A stretch of DNA of 64,000 nucleotides from DASRDU01 sp035560235 (lineage in GTDB: Bacteria; Acidobacteriota; Blastocatellia; RBC074), in assembly GCA_035560235.1 (NCBI GenBank), contig DATMAG010000104.1, positions 25,560 to 89,559 of the forward strand. The letters run 5' to 3'. The notes below the pieces were generated by a model that made no database searches, was not told the DNA's origin, and worked only from the letters and a program-made list of their open reading frames with translations. Position 1 is the first letter of the stretch, and each line of letters opens with the position of its first letter. Of the stretch, positions 16,289-27,128 are shown in pieces. The translations under genes and the position numbers were made by a program.

Positions 16289-18595
16289 ATGGATTTTGGA
16301 AGGTCTGCGGGATTTGTCAGTACTCTCTGGTCACAAAATCAATCATCAGTTCAATCAGTCAAACGAATGCTGTCGGCTCTGCTCGCCCTCCTGCTGGCGG
16401 GCCTCGGCAGCGGCGCGAATGCTCAGACTCAGACTCAGGCAGTCCGGGTCTGGCAGATGACGGGGCCATTCGGTGGAGACGTTTCATCGCTGGCAGTTGA
16501 TCCGCGCAACAGCGATCACGTCATCATCGGCACACACGACGGACAGATCTTTCAGTCAGTGGACGGCGCTGCCACGTGGCGGCGCGTCAGGCCGGGTCTG
16601 AAACTGAACGGCTATGAAATCAAACGCTTCCTGTTCGACCGCGAACGTCCGGGCGTGATTTATGCCGGACTGGTGCAGATCAAAGATGCGCGCGACGATT
16701 CTTCTGGCGGCGGCATCTTTCGCAGCACCGACAACGGCGAAAACTGGACTGAGATCGAAATCATGCGTGGCCGTTCGGTGCGCGGCATTGTGCAGTCGGC
16801 GAGCGATCCGAACGTAATCGTCGTGGCGGCGCGTGATGGCATCTATCGCTCGCGTGATCGCGGCGAGAACTGGGAACGCATCACTCCGGAATCCGATCCC
16901 GAACTGCGAGGCTTTCATTCAGTCGCGATTGATCCGCGCGATGCCAATATTATTTACGTCGGAACCTGGCATCTCCCCTGGAAGACGACTGATGGCGGAC
17001 TGACCTGGAAGCGCGCCGGATCGAAAGAGACAGGGATGATTGACGATTCCGATATCTTCGCCATTCAGATTGACGAATCCAGCCCGGACACAGTGCTGAT
17101 GAGTGCGTGCAGCGGAATTTATCGCTCGCTCGATGCCAGCGTGAAATGGACCAAGATTCAGGGTATCCCTTACACCAGCCGCCGCACGCATGTGATTTAT
17201 CAGCATCCGGGCAGACCTGAAGTCATCTTCGCGGGAACGACCGAAGGATTGTGGCGCTCGTCTGACAGCGGCAAAACGTGGAAGCTGGTGACTTCACCGA
17301 GGCTGATTATCAACGCCATCGCGATGCATCCCGACAAACCGAATCGTATTTATGTCGGCACCGAGGATATGGGAGTGCTGCTCAGCGAGGATGGCGGTGA
17401 AAACTACGTCCTGAGCAATGCCGGCTTCATCTCGCGCCAGGTGCGCACGGTGCTGGCTGATCGCACCGAGCGCGGACGCATTTATGCCGGAGTGATCTTT
17501 GACGGCGCAGGCGGCGGCTTCTTCGTCAGCGAAGACGGGGGCACAACCTGGCAGCAGTCAACCAAAGGAATGGGCGTGCGTGACATTTACTCGATCTATC
17601 AGGATGAGGGTCACCCTGAAACGCTCTATGCCGGAACCAACAACGGCCTCTTCCGTTCCGATGATCGCGGCAGAAGCTGGACGCAGATCAGGCAAACTGC
17701 AGGCGAGGTCAAAGCTGGCGCAGGCAGCCGGAAAAAAGCCGGTTCACCGGATTCGACTTCAGATGCAAGGAAACCGGTTTCGACCGTGACGCGTGGCCGC
17801 TCAGCTGCTGCGGTTCACAGCAGGTCCGTCAAAAACGTCGCTCAGACCCGAGTGCAGACGCAGAACAAATCAGCCTCGGACAGACAGCGAAGTTCGGCGT
17901 CAGCGGCAAAATCTGCTCAGCCTGCGCTGGCGGATTTACAGAGTCAGGTCTTTGCAGTCGCGCGCCTCTCTCCGCGCAGCGACTCTGAACCCGGAGGGCT
18001 GATCGCCGCGACCTGGGAAGGATTGTTCCGCACCAGCGATGAAAAGAAGGGCTGGGAGATGCTCAGTCTGACCGCTGGAGCGCAGCGCCCGATCATCCGC
18101 ACCGTTGCGACAAGTCCGCACGCTCCGGGGCTGATTCTGGCTGGAACTGAAGAAGGCCTTTTTATCTCACGCGATAATGGAACAAGCTTCACTCCTGTAG
18201 CTCTTGACCGAGAGATGCGGCGGATTCAGGCCATAGTTTTCGATCCGCGCACCGCTGACGTGATTTATGTCGGCACGTCGAACGCCTTCTTCCGCTCAAT
18301 TGACGGAGGGCAAACCTGGGAGCGGCGCGGCGGCGGACTGCGGCTGGCCTCTTCAGTGAGCGCCATTGCCGTCAACCCGGCCAATCCCAATGAAGTCTTT
18401 GTTGGCGACTACAATCAGGGCGGCTTTTATCGTTCGGTGGACCGGGGAAAAACCTGGGAGATGCTGAACGTCAACGACCTGCCCAGTCAGCGCCTCTGGT
18501 CGCTCACGCCTGATCCGTTTGATGGAAACAGAATGTATGCCGGTTCATTTTCTGGCGGAGTTTACGTCGTTTCGAAAAAAGCAGGCTCTCAGTAG
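16289..18595 (+). CDS. Secreted BNR/sortilin-like repeat protein
   Basis: 768 residues. The ATG at 16289 follows GGAGTGAG. An internal ATG at 16367 would give a cleaner signal peptide (MLSALLALLLAGLGSGANAQ), so the start is uncertain. The mature part carries many Asp-box/BNR motifs (S-x-D-x-G-x-x-W: STDNGENW, SRDRGENW, SEDGGTTW, SIDGGQTW), each followed by a VIYVGT-type strand. This is the pattern of a beta-propeller of the sortilin/VPS10 or Ycf48-like class. A Ser/Lys/Ala-rich insert at about 470-547 separates two propeller halves. Enzymatic activity is not indicated. It is probably an extracellular or periplasmic binding protein. Confidence 0.78.
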   Translation: MDFGRSAGFVSTLWSQNQSSVQSVKRMLSALLALLLAGLGSGANAQTQTQAVRVWQMTGPFGGDVSSLAVDPRNSDHVIIGTHDGQIFQSVDGAATWRRVRPGLKLNGYEIKRFLFDRERPGVIYAGLVQIKDARDDSSGGGIFRSTDNGENWTEIEIMRGRSVRGIVQSASDPNVIVVAARDGIYRSRDRGENWERITPESDPELRGFHSVAIDPRDANIIYVGTWHLPWKTTDGGLTWKRAGSKETGMIDDSDIFAIQIDESSPDTVLMSACSGIYRSLDASVKWTKIQGIPYTSRRTHVIYQHPGRPEVIFAGTTEGLWRSSDSGKTWKLVTSPRLIINAIAMHPDKPNRIYVGTEDMGVLLSEDGGENYVLSNAGFISRQVRTVLADRTERGRIYAGVIFDGAGGGFFVSEDGGTTWQQSTKGMGVRDIYSIYQDEGHPETLYAGTNNGLFRSDDRGRSWTQIRQTAGEVKAGAGSRKKAGSPDSTSDARKPVSTVTRGRSAAAVHSRSVKNVAQTRVQTQNKSASDRQRSSASAAKSAQPALADLQSQVFAVARLSPRSDSEPGGLIAATWEGLFRTSDEKKGWEMLSLTAGAQRPIIRTVATSPHAPGLILAGTEEGLFISRDNGTSFTPVALDREMRRIQAIVFDPRTADVIYVGTSNAFFRSIDGGQTWERRGGGLRLASSVSAIAVNPANPNEVFVGDYNQGGFYRSVDRGKTWEMLNVNDLPSQRLWSLTPDPFDGNRMYAGSFSGGVYVVSKKAGSQ

Positions 18596-18640
18596 GGAGC
18601 CTGCGGCTGAGCTTCTCTGACATTCCGGTAAAAAGAAAAA

Positions 18641-18692
18641 AAGCGAAAAGCCACTTGCATTCGCCCCGTTGAATGCAAGCAGCTTTTCGCTT
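18641..18692 (-). terminator. Strong hairpin with U tract on minus strand
   Basis: A 22-base stem with one mismatch (18641-18662 with 18671-18692). On the minus strand it is followed by TTTTTCTTTTT, so it is a rho-independent terminator for minus-strand transcription. That supports a transcript covering 18837-19196. It also lies 45 bases after the BNR gene and may serve both strands. Confidence 0.8.
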
Positions 18693-18836
18693 GACCAATA
18701 ACTACTACCGAAAAAGCGAGCGCAGTATAGTCAGACTGACCGATTCAAGCAAGTTAAATCTTCAACAGGTTTGAAGGTTTTGTTAAAAACCTGTTGACAC
18801 TTTGATTTGCGTTTCTGTCAATCTGACTTTTTTTAT

Positions 18837-19196
18837 TCAGAATGACCCGTTGTTATGGTTTTGTGGCGGGTCTGACTGGCGGGCGATCAGCTTTTTCAAC
18901 TGTCCGGGTTTCTCACGAACGGCAGCCGCATCAGGGCCATCAGGCGCTTCCAGCATACAGGCTTCAAGCTGCTCGGCGGCTTTCCGCCAGTTCTGGCCAT
19001 TGGCATCTACACAAGTCTGAAACGTTAGTAATGTTTCTGCTGATAAAACAGCAGGCCGAGATTGATGTGCGGGAGCGGATATTTTGAGTTGACGGCGAAT
19101 GCCTTCGGGTCAGTGCCAGGACAGTTCCGGACAGCAGGCAGGCAGACCAGAAGAGGTTCTGAAGAAGCTGAAGGAAAGGCCGACAATTCTGCTCAT
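18837..19196 (-). pseudogene. Small gene with in-frame TGA: recoded or decayed
   Basis: A minus-strand ATG at 19196 has an excellent ribosome site (GGAGG, positions 19203-19207). The same frame runs to a stop at 18837-18839, interrupted by one TGA after codon 28 (SWH-TGA-PEGIRRQ). After the TGA the frame stays open for 90 codons, and its second half has protein-like composition and typical codon use (NGQNWRKAAEQLEAC, REKPGQLKKLIARQ). A U-tailed terminator follows at 18641-18692, and HIT lies upstream on the same strand. One reading is a selenoprotein, since selB is in this genome; but only a weak hairpin begins at the TGA, closer than usual SECIS spacing. The other is a decayed secreted protein: one alternative frame encodes a signal-like LFWSACLLSGTVLAL, which implies two frameshifts. 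The rest of 18596-19312 shows no other gene. Confidence 0.4.
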
Positions 19197-19312
19197 AACA
19201 AACCTCCGTGAGACGAGACAGTCAGGGGAAGACGGGAGGGAGAACTCTCTCCGGCGCGGTGGCAAACCTTCAGGACAGGGCCACGAAAAGAACGCGATCC
19301 GGTGCGGGATGA

Positions 19313-19798
19313 TCAGAAATACCGCTTCAGTTTCTGATAGGTGTCAGCGAGTGTTTCGGGCAACACGCGCGTTTCGCCGATGGTAGTCATGAAATTGCTG
19401 TCGCCAAACCAGCGCGGCATCAGATGCAGGTGAAAATGCTCCGCGACACCGGCTCCGGCAGCGGCCCCCAGATTCATTCCGAGGTTGTAACCATCCGGGC
19501 GATAGATTTCACCAAGCGCCTGCTGCATCCGCCTGGCGAGGTCCATCATTTCGTCAGTCACCTGTTTTTCCGCTTCGCTCAGCAGCGCGAGATGCGGGTA
19601 AGGCACAATCAGCGCGTGACCGCTGGTGTATGGATACAGATTCAGGACGATGTAATTGTGCTCTCCCCGGTACAGGACATAGCGTGAGGCGTCAGCCTCT
19701 GCTCCGTGATTCTCAGCCAGACGGCAGAAAATGCAGCCTTTTTCCCGCTGGCCTGAGCCGACATACTGAAAACGCCAGGGACTCCAGAGAAAATCCAT
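19313..19798 (-). CDS. HIT family nucleotide hydrolase/phosphorylase
   Basis: 161 residues with the histidine triad HFHLHLMPRW (His121, 123, 125) and an N-terminal zinc-type CIFC (22-25), the layout of the HIT branch related to Ap4A phosphorylase/GalT. Such enzymes split dinucleoside polyphosphates or nucleotide-phosphoramidates through a His-AMP intermediate. Conserved HALIVPYPH lies at 61-69. The exact substrate cannot be read from the sequence. It follows the HU gene by 40 bases on the same strand and is likely co-transcribed. Confidence 0.9.
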   Translation of the reverse strand: MDFLWSPWRFQYVGSGQREKGCIFCRLAENHGAEADASRYVLYRGEHNYIVLNLYPYTSGHALIVPYPHLALLSEAEKQVTDEMMDLARRMQQALGEIYRPDGYNLGMNLGAAAGAGVAEHFHLHLMPRWFGDSNFMTTIGETRVLPETLADTYQKLKRYF

Positions 19799-19838
19799 AA
19801 GATCTGCAAGCGCCCGGCCCGGGAGCAGAACGCCCGGG

Positions 19839-20144
19839 CTATGCCGTCTGCTGGCTGGTCTCCGCCTCCTGCTGATTGATCAGTTCCTTGAGCTCCTTGC
19901 CGGGCTTGAAGTACGGCACGCGCTTGGCCGGGATATCAACCGGCTCGCCGGTCTTGGGGTTGCGTCCGCGACGCGCATCACGCTGGCGGACACGAAATGA
20001 GCCGAAGCCGCGCAGCTCAATCTTCTCACCGCGATTGAGCGCCTGAATGATGTTCTTGAAAACTTCATCAACGATTACTTCCGAGTCCTTCTTGGTTAAC
20101 TCGGCGGCGCGCGAAACCTCTTCCACCAACTCTGCCTTTGTCAT
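19839..20144 (-). CDS. HU/IHF family DNA-binding protein
   Basis: 101 residues from the ATG at 20144, directly preceded by GGAGGAGAG; the upstream frame extension would bury this site. It matches the HU/IHF family across its whole length. The helical start is MTKAELVEEVSRAAEL, then RGFGSFRVRQRDARRGRNPK with the beta-arm region and the conserved NPKTGEPVDIPAK. The final helix is FKPGKELKELIN, followed by a short Gln/Thr tail. It bends or wraps DNA as a dimer. Its position after rpsA and sppA recalls the rpsA-ihfB order of proteobacteria. A GC-rich hairpin (19817-19839) overlaps the stop codon and may terminate or attenuate. Confidence 0.93.
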   Translation of the reverse strand: MTKAELVEEVSRAAELTKKDSEVIVDEVFKNIIQALNRGEKIELRGFGSFRVRQRDARRGRNPKTGEPVDIPAKRVPYFKPGKELKELINQQEAETSQQTA

Positions 20145-20228
20145 CTCTCCTCCATTCAGGTGAACGATTGATCGTTTGCGAACCGGCGACACTGACTTCT
20201 GCCGCCCATCTCCGGACAGCCTGTTCGC

Positions 20229-21164
20229 CTATTTCCACTGATACTTGAACTTCACCGAAGTATCCATTTCGCTCAACTGACTCGGCAGCTGGCTCGGCAG
20301 GAGCCTGCCGAGTTTCGTGCTGCCAAGCAGATCAAGCAGTGAGAATGAATCACGCGGCTTCGGCGGAGTAACTACCTGCGGTTCGCCCTTGATGCCGACC
20401 AGCCTGGCAGTCTCTCTGAGGGCGTCCTCGTACCCGCCGATCTCGTCAACCAGTCCGTTCGCCTTCGCCTCTTCGCCCGTGTAGACGCGCCCGTCGGCCA
20501 GCGCTCTGATCCTGGCCTCATCCAGTCCCTGCCGTCCCTTGCGCCCGTCGGTCACTGCCCTGATGAACTGATTGAAGAGAGTATTGACGATGCCCTGAAA
20601 GTAATCACGCTCGCGCTGAGTCATCTCGCGCGTCGGCGAACCGGTGTCCTTGAACTCACCGCTTTTGAAAACTTCCTCTTTGATCTTCGCCCATTCGGCC
20701 AGCCCCTTGTAATTGACCCATTCGGCAATTACGCCAATGCTGCCGGTAAGTGTGCTGCTGTTGGCAAAAATCCGGTCAGCCGAACACGCGATGTAATAAC
20801 CGCCCGAAGCCGCTGTCGTTCCCATCGCGACTACGATCTTCTTCTTCTTCTCATCCTTGAGACGCTTGACCTCGCGGTAGATTTCTTCGGAGGCAGTGAC
20901 TCCGCCGCCCGGACTGTCCACACGCAGGAGAACAGCCTTGACGCGGCTGTCATTGCCGTACTGCTTCAGATGGCGATTGACCTCTCTGGCCGTCGCTTCC
21001 GTAATCACACCTTCAACCGGGATCACGGCAATTCGCTCACCGCCAACTGCGCCAAAGCCGCCGTCTTCTGAAAGCAGAAGTGCGCCGATCACCAGCACCG
21101 CGCTGAATGCCATCAGAGCGATGCCGGAAATCACCGCAACCCAGACCAGAGTGCTTCTTTTCAT
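20229..21164 (-). CDS. sppA: Signal peptide peptidase SppA
   Basis: SppA degrades leftover signal peptides in the membrane. This is the short (about 36 kDa) type. It has one N-terminal membrane helix (residues 7-32). The catalytic Ser120 sits in TAASGGYYIA, and the general-base Lys is at 172 in FKDTGSP. The 52-residue spacing between them equals that in B. subtilis SppA. The oxyanion region DSPGGG is at 83-88 and the SIGVI strand at 142-146. 311 residues is normal. It lies between rpsA and HU on the same strand; a terminator separates it from rpsA. Confidence 0.93.
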   Translation of the reverse strand: MKRSTLVWVAVISGIALMAFSAVLVIGALLLSEDGGFGAVGGERIAVIPVEGVITEATAREVNRHLKQYGNDSRVKAVLLRVDSPGGGVTASEEIYREVKRLKDEKKKKIVVAMGTTAASGGYYIACSADRIFANSSTLTGSIGVIAEWVNYKGLAEWAKIKEEVFKSGEFKDTGSPTREMTQRERDYFQGIVNTLFNQFIRAVTDGRKGRQGLDEARIRALADGRVYTGEEAKANGLVDEIGGYEDALRETARLVGIKGEPQVVTPPKPRDSFSLLDLLGSTKLGRLLPSQLPSQLSEMDTSVKFKYQWK

Positions 21165-21211
21165 ACTACCGACTTGATCTCAGGAACAAAAAAGATGAGG
21201 GATTCGCAGTA

Positions 21212-21259
21212 ACGACAGGCGGCAGGCAGCATGGTTGTCTGCTGCGTGCCGCCTGTCGT
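21212..21259 (-). terminator. Terminator after rpsA
   Basis: A 13-bp perfect outer stem (21212-21224 with 21247-21259) plus inner GGCAGC/GCTGC pairing. It lies 35 bases after the rpsA stop on the minus strand, with a run of T about 20 bases beyond. It probably limits read-through into sppA. Confidence 0.65.
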
Positions 21260-21294
21260 CAGATACCGCATGCGATCTGTCGCCGTCGCACGAG

Positions 21295-23112
<1,818 letters not shown>

Positions 23113-23206
23113 TGAAACCAGGAATCCTCCTCAGTGAACTTCTTCAGCAAATTGCGCGGATGCATATGTGATCCGGCTCAAACTTGTGCGGGCTGAACGA
23201 TTCGAA

Positions 23207-23236
23207 ATGATAACGCTTCGACCGGCTGTTTGCCAA
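23207..23236 (-). promoter_or_regulatory. Candidate sigma70 promoter of rpsA
   Basis: On the minus strand: TTGGCA (23231-23236), an 18-base spacer, TATCAT (23207-23212). It lies 95 bases upstream of the rpsA start, in the gap after ispH. This would let S1 be made independently of ispH. Confidence 0.45.
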
Positions 23237-23279
23237 ACAAATAAACCGTCAGGTGGCAGAAACAACCTGTCGGCGCTCC

Positions 23280-24146
23280 TCAGACGGCGTCTGACGCATT
23301 CACCTGCCGGTCAATTTCACGCAGGCGAGTCACGACGCGCTGAATCATCCAGTCAGGAGTTGAGGCACCAGCGCTCACTCCGACGCGCTTCACTCCGCGC
23401 AGTTCCTGCGGATCGATCTCGTCAGCCGTTTCAATCAGCATCGAGCGCGGACAGAACTGCAGGGCCTGCTCAACCAGCTTGTTGCTGTTGGCGCTGTGAC
23501 GCCCGCCGATCACATAAAGCACTTCGACTTCGGCAGCGAGTCGCCGCACCGCAGCCTGATTCTCCTCTGTCGCGTCGCAGATCGTTTCGCAAACCTTCAC
23601 TTCGCGCATTCGTTCGCGCAGCGCGGCGACAACGGCCTGATACTTCTGCGGACTGAGGGTCGTCTGAGCCACCGTCCCGACACGCTGCATGGCGGGAAGC
23701 CCGCGCGCTTCATCAACGCTTTTGACGACGTGCGCCTGTCCGCCGAGATGGCCGAGAATGCCGATGATCTCAGGATGATTTTTGTCTCCGACGATCACCA
23801 CTTCATAACCGGCATTCTTCAACTCCACAGCCCTGCGCTGTGAATAGTGAACGTATGGACAGGTGCCGTCCATGATCTTCAGCCCCTGCGCCTTCAGATC
23901 ATCGTAAACCTGCGGGGCCACGCCGTGTGCGCGGATGATCACCACACCGTTCTGGATCGGAGCGGACGCTGTGGCCACTCTGATTCCGTCACGCTCGAGC
24001 CGCTCGATCTCCTGCTGGTTGTGAATGAGCGGGCCAAGCGTCACGACGGGCTGTCCGCCGGACTTGCTCTGCGCCCGATAAGCCATATCCACGGCGCGCT
24101 TGACGCCCATACAGAATCCGAGGCTTTCAGCCAGCAGTATCTCCAT
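23280..24146 (-). CDS. ispH: 4-hydroxy-3-methylbut-2-enyl diphosphate reductase
   Basis: IspH (LytB) catalyses the last step of the MEP isoprenoid pathway, giving IPP and DMAPP. Its three [4Fe-4S] ligands are at Cys12 (LGFCMG), Cys96 (GTCPYVH) and Cys190 (TICDAT). Conserved His41, His74 and His124 also line the active site, as does the TEENQ motif following Cys190. 288 residues is a little short of the E. coli enzyme (316) but complete. It starts at 24146 with GGAG eight bases upstream. It is upstream of rpsA on the same strand. Confidence 0.96.
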   Translation of the reverse strand: MEILLAESLGFCMGVKRAVDMAYRAQSKSGGQPVVTLGPLIHNQQEIERLERDGIRVATASAPIQNGVVIIRAHGVAPQVYDDLKAQGLKIMDGTCPYVHYSQRRAVELKNAGYEVVIVGDKNHPEIIGILGHLGGQAHVVKSVDEARGLPAMQRVGTVAQTTLSPQKYQAVVAALRERMREVKVCETICDATEENQAAVRRLAAEVEVLYVIGGRHSANSNKLVEQALQFCPRSMLIETADEIDPQELRGVKRVGVSAGASTPDWMIQRVVTRLREIDRQVNASDAV

Positions 24147-24421
24147 CAGGTTACTCCATCAGGCATTGAGCCTGATCTTGTCTGAATCGCGCGGGACGCT
24201 TGAAATTCGCTCCTGAACAAAGTCCCGGCTCGTGACTTCAGACCCTCTCTCTTCGTCCGCCGGTCGCACCATCAGCAGGCTGCCTGACCCGGAAGAGCAG
24301 CATCGCAGATCAGGTGCGCGGCTCGCTGGCATGCGGAGGAAATAGTGGCAGGTGAAAGATAGTGGCCTGAAGCATTCAAACTAAATTATCCAGGGCCTTC
24401 GTCGTATTCAGGGAAGGTATG

Positions 24422-24450
24422 ACTCTAAAGGCTGACTGCAGCAATGTCAA
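24422..24450 (-). promoter_or_regulatory. Candidate sigma70 promoter upstream of ispH
   Basis: On the minus strand: TTGACA (24445-24450), a 17-base spacer, TAGAGT (24422-24427). The predicted leader to the ispH ATG is about 270 bases, unusually long, and contains no gene (24147-24491 was checked on both strands). A directly repeated ATAGTGGC word near 24340-24370 is the only other feature. Confidence 0.35.
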
Positions 24451-24491
24451 GCAGCGTGACTCTCGCTAAATCACGGCCAGTCAAAGCAGAT

Positions 24492-25316
24492 TCAATCCGA
24501 CGTGGCTCTTCGGCGGGATTTGTGTCCGGCATTTCCTGCCCGGCCTTTTGCGTCTCTCGCAGTCTTTTCTTTCCCGCGCTTTTTCCTGCGCGCAGCGTCC
24601 CTGAAAAATCGCTCGATTTCCTCAGGAGCAAGTTCCCGATATTCACCCGACTTCAATCCGGTATCGCGCAAAAAGCCGATGGCAGTGCGGCGCAGCCGGA
24701 TGACTGAATGCCCAATGACGTCGAACATTTTGCGAATCTGCTGATTGCGCCCTTCATAAAGCACCACTTCAAACCAGGCATTGGTTTCGCTTTCCTCAAG
24801 CAGTTCCAGTGACGCAGGCACAGAACGATGCCCGTCAATCGTCACGCCGCGTCTGAGCCGTTCGATCTGTTCAGTTCCCGGCTTGCCCTTGACCTTGACC
24901 AGATAATGCTTCGGAACCCTGCTGGCTGCGCCGGTAATCAGATTGTGAAACTCACCATCGTTGGTCAGCAGCAGCAGCCCCTCGCTGTTGAAGTCCAGCC
25001 GCCCGACCGGATGGACCCGGTCGCGATATCTGCCGACGAGATCAATAACGAGCGGGCGCTGCTGCGGATCGGCGGTGCTGCTCAGATAACCGACGGGCTT
25101 GTTGAGCAGCAGATATATTTTCTGTTTGCCGCTCAGTTGCTGATTGATGAGTTTGCCGTTGACCTTGATGTAATCAGTTTCAGGGTCAGCCTTTGCTCCC
25201 AGTTCAGTAACGATCCGGCCATTGACCGTCACGGCTCCGGCCACAATCAGTTCCTCAGCCTTGCGGCGCGAGGTGATGCCCGCAGCGGCAATCAGTTTCT
25301 GTAGGCGCTCCTGCAT
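24492..25316 (-). CDS. RluB/RsuA-family 23S/16S pseudouridine synthase
   Basis: 274 residues: an N-terminal S4 RNA-binding domain (1-60, RLQKLIAAAGITSRRKAEEL), then the pseudouridine synthase domain with the catalytic-Asp motif VGRLDFNSEGLLLLTND (Asp108), NKPVGYLSS and GRNQQIRKMF. The family isomerises a specific uridine in rRNA. The RluB-like branch (23S U2605) is most likely, but RsuA/RluE/F cannot be excluded. The C-terminal ~35 residues are Arg/Lys-rich (RRKKRGKEK) and may help RNA binding. It is upstream of ispH, with 345 bases between. Confidence 0.9.
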   Translation of the reverse strand: MQERLQKLIAAAGITSRRKAEELIVAGAVTVNGRIVTELGAKADPETDYIKVNGKLINQQLSGKQKIYLLLNKPVGYLSSTADPQQRPLVIDLVGRYRDRVHPVGRLDFNSEGLLLLTNDGEFHNLITGAASRVPKHYLVKVKGKPGTEQIERLRRGVTIDGHRSVPASLELLEESETNAWFEVVLYEGRNQQIRKMFDVIGHSVIRLRRTAIGFLRDTGLKSGEYRELAPEEIERFFRDAARRKKRGKEKTARDAKGRAGNAGHKSRRRATSD

Positions 25317-25647
25317 ATTCGTTCACTCAGGCGCAGCTGAAAATTCAGCTGCAGCTGAAGCCCTGGTCATAACTGCTGACACCGATCGCACAGGTGAGCG
25401 GTGGTAACTGTTCGCACCTGTCTTATCGCTCACCAGTCAGGCCGGGCGCAAGCGAACTGCTGATTTACCCGTGTGCGGATGATCAGGCTTTTGATTATTT
25501 ATGATCCCGCTGGAATGCAGTAAGAGACGAAGAGTTGTCGAATCAGAACTGCGGATGCGATGTGAGAATGCCTGCCCGACTGACTGCGCATCTCTCAGCC
25601 AGGTCTGCCTGTCTCCGCCGGAGCAAGTCAGTCGGCAGGGCCTGAAA
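25317..25647. other. Non-coding gap with two inverted repeats
   Basis: No supported gene. A perfect hairpin GCAGCTGA-AAAT-TCAGCTGC lies at 25333-25352. A longer imperfect inverted repeat (25570-25585 with 25626-25641) ends just after the mglA stop and may be its terminator. Confidence 0.5.
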
Positions 25648-26241
25648 TCAGGCTCCGACTCCCTTGCGCAGATCGGTCAGCACCTGTTTGGCGACAAGCT
25701 TCAGGGTCTCAAATACCCCGACGCCCTTTGGAGCAACGGCCTCAATCAGCGGCTCATCCTTGCGGATCAGTTCGCTTCTGAGTTCATCAACCGTCAGGAT
25801 GTTCGGCAGGTCGCGCTTGTTCAGTTGCAGTACGTAGGGAATCTTCATCAGATCATAGCCCTGCGCCCTGAGGTTTTCTTCGAGGTTGGAAAGCGATTCG
25901 ATATTGGCATCCATACGCTCGCGCTGAGAGTCGGCCACGAACACGACGCCGTCAACTCCTTTGAGGATCAGTTTGCGGCTGGCATCATAGAAGACCTGTC
26001 CCGGCACGGTGTAGAGATGAAAGCGCGCCTTGAATCCGCGCACGGTGCCAAGTTCGAGCGGCAGGAAGTCAAAAAACAGCGTTCGATCCGTTTCGGTCGC
26101 CAGACTGATCAGCTTGCCTTTCTGCTGCTGCGCCGTCGAGTCGTAGATGTACTGGAGGTTGGTCGTCTTGCCGCCCAGCCCTGGCCCGTAATAAACGATC
26201 TTGCAGTTGATTTCGCGCGATGCGTAATTGATGAAAGTCAA
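25648..26241 (-). CDS. mglA: MglA-type Ras-like GTPase
   Basis: 197 residues, a prokaryotic small GTPase. The P-loop is GPGLGGKT (19-26). The switch II region has TVPGQVFYDASRK in place of the Ras DxxG-Q pattern, typical of MglA. NKRD is the base-recognition motif. The start MTFINYASREI is typical of MglA. In Myxococcus and Thermus, MglA-GTP marks one cell pole and controls motility and pilus polarity. It is 93 bases downstream of mglB, its GTPase-activating partner, in one transcription unit. Confidence 0.95.
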   Translation of the reverse strand: MTFINYASREINCKIVYYGPGLGGKTTNLQYIYDSTAQQQKGKLISLATETDRTLFFDFLPLELGTVRGFKARFHLYTVPGQVFYDASRKLILKGVDGVVFVADSQRERMDANIESLSNLEENLRAQGYDLMKIPYVLQLNKRDLPNILTVDELRSELIRKDEPLIEAVAPKGVGVFETLKLVAKQVLTDLRKGVGA

Positions 26242-26334
26242 CTTCTCTACCCTCTCTCAAATCGGGAACTGGAAATGGTGAAATGAGGTGCACGGCAGCG
26301 GCTCAGTTTTCTCATTCCACACTCCGCTTTGTCC

Positions 26335-26850
26335 TTAAATGCCCAGGCCGTCCTCACCGAAGAGCCGGTCAATGTCCTCATCGGTGATCTCCGCAAACGG
26401 AGTCTTCGGGCCACCACTAAAGTTGTTCTTTTCCCGTTCAACCTTGCGCACCAGTTCGTCAAAGACTTCACCGAGTTCGGCTGAGGCGCGTTTGACTCGC
26501 AGCCTGACGAGCCCGAGGCTTGAACGCTGATCGAAAATTACCACCAGAATCACCCGGCCATTGACGACTGTAATGTGCAGATTGTCCCGCTCGCCTTCGT
26601 GAGACAGGACGGGAAACTCTTTCTCTCCAATCAGCCGGGCCAGCCCGTCCGTCGCAGCCACATTGCCGGCGGTCAGCGAAGCGAGACTCGTCGTGTCCAG
26701 ACCATTAATGTCACCGCTGGCTGCAATCTGCTGCCCGTTTTTATCTATGAGGAAGACCATCTTCGCATTCGCATCCGCACGGAGCCGGGCAATGATCGCC
26801 TTGATCCGCTGGTACTCTTCCTCATACATCACCATTGTGGCTTCTGGCAT
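26335..26850 (-). CDS. mglB: Roadblock/LC7 protein MglB, MglA GAP
   Basis: 171 residues with a Roadblock/LC7 fold: an initial helix (EEEYQRIKAIIARLRADA), a strand KMVFLIDKNGQQIAASG, and LHITVVNGRVILVVIFDQ. MglB dimers stimulate MglA GTP hydrolysis and set its polar distribution. The C-terminal ~35 residues (after VRKVEREKNNF) form an acidic tail with FAEITDEDIDRLF, longer than a bare Roadblock domain and possibly an interaction peptide. The start at 26850 follows AGAGGT. Gene order mglB-mglA is the usual one. Confidence 0.92.
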   Translation of the reverse strand: MPEATMVMYEEEYQRIKAIIARLRADANAKMVFLIDKNGQQIAASGDINGLDTTSLASLTAGNVAATDGLARLIGEKEFPVLSHEGERDNLHITVVNGRVILVVIFDQRSSLGLVRLRVKRASAELGEVFDELVRKVEREKNNFSGGPKTPFAEITDEDIDRLFGEDGLGI

Positions 26851-26989
26851 TAGCGTGACCTCTTCTCGTGACTCTCAAGACCTGCCGTAATCTGGGGTGA
26901 CCGGGCTGACAACCTGCGACTCTCTCTAACTGTAAGCTGTTGAGGGCGATGCGAGCGGGGAACGTTTCTTCTCGGCAGGGCTGGGCAGT

Positions 26990-27018
26990 TTATAACACAT
27001 TTAACATTTTTCTTTCAA
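26990..27018 (-). promoter_or_regulatory. Sigma70-type promoter of mglBA
   Basis: Minus strand: TTGAAA (27013-27018), a 17-base spacer, TTATAA (26990-26995), within an AT-rich tract that stands out from the GC-rich surroundings. The leader to mglB would be about 130 bases. The 26851-27225 gap otherwise holds no gene. Confidence 0.55.
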
Positions 27019-27128
27019 GCACATTCATTTTCCCCCGCCCTCACCCTTCAAGATCATTTTATACAATAATTTATGACAGAATGCACGTCCCGCTTCGGGA
27101 GCCTGCTTCTGATTCCTTCTTCTGAAGT

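Noticed and set aside
18842..19087. 81-codon plus-strand ORF
   Set aside because: No ribosome site; the minus strand there has better coding signals and a terminator.
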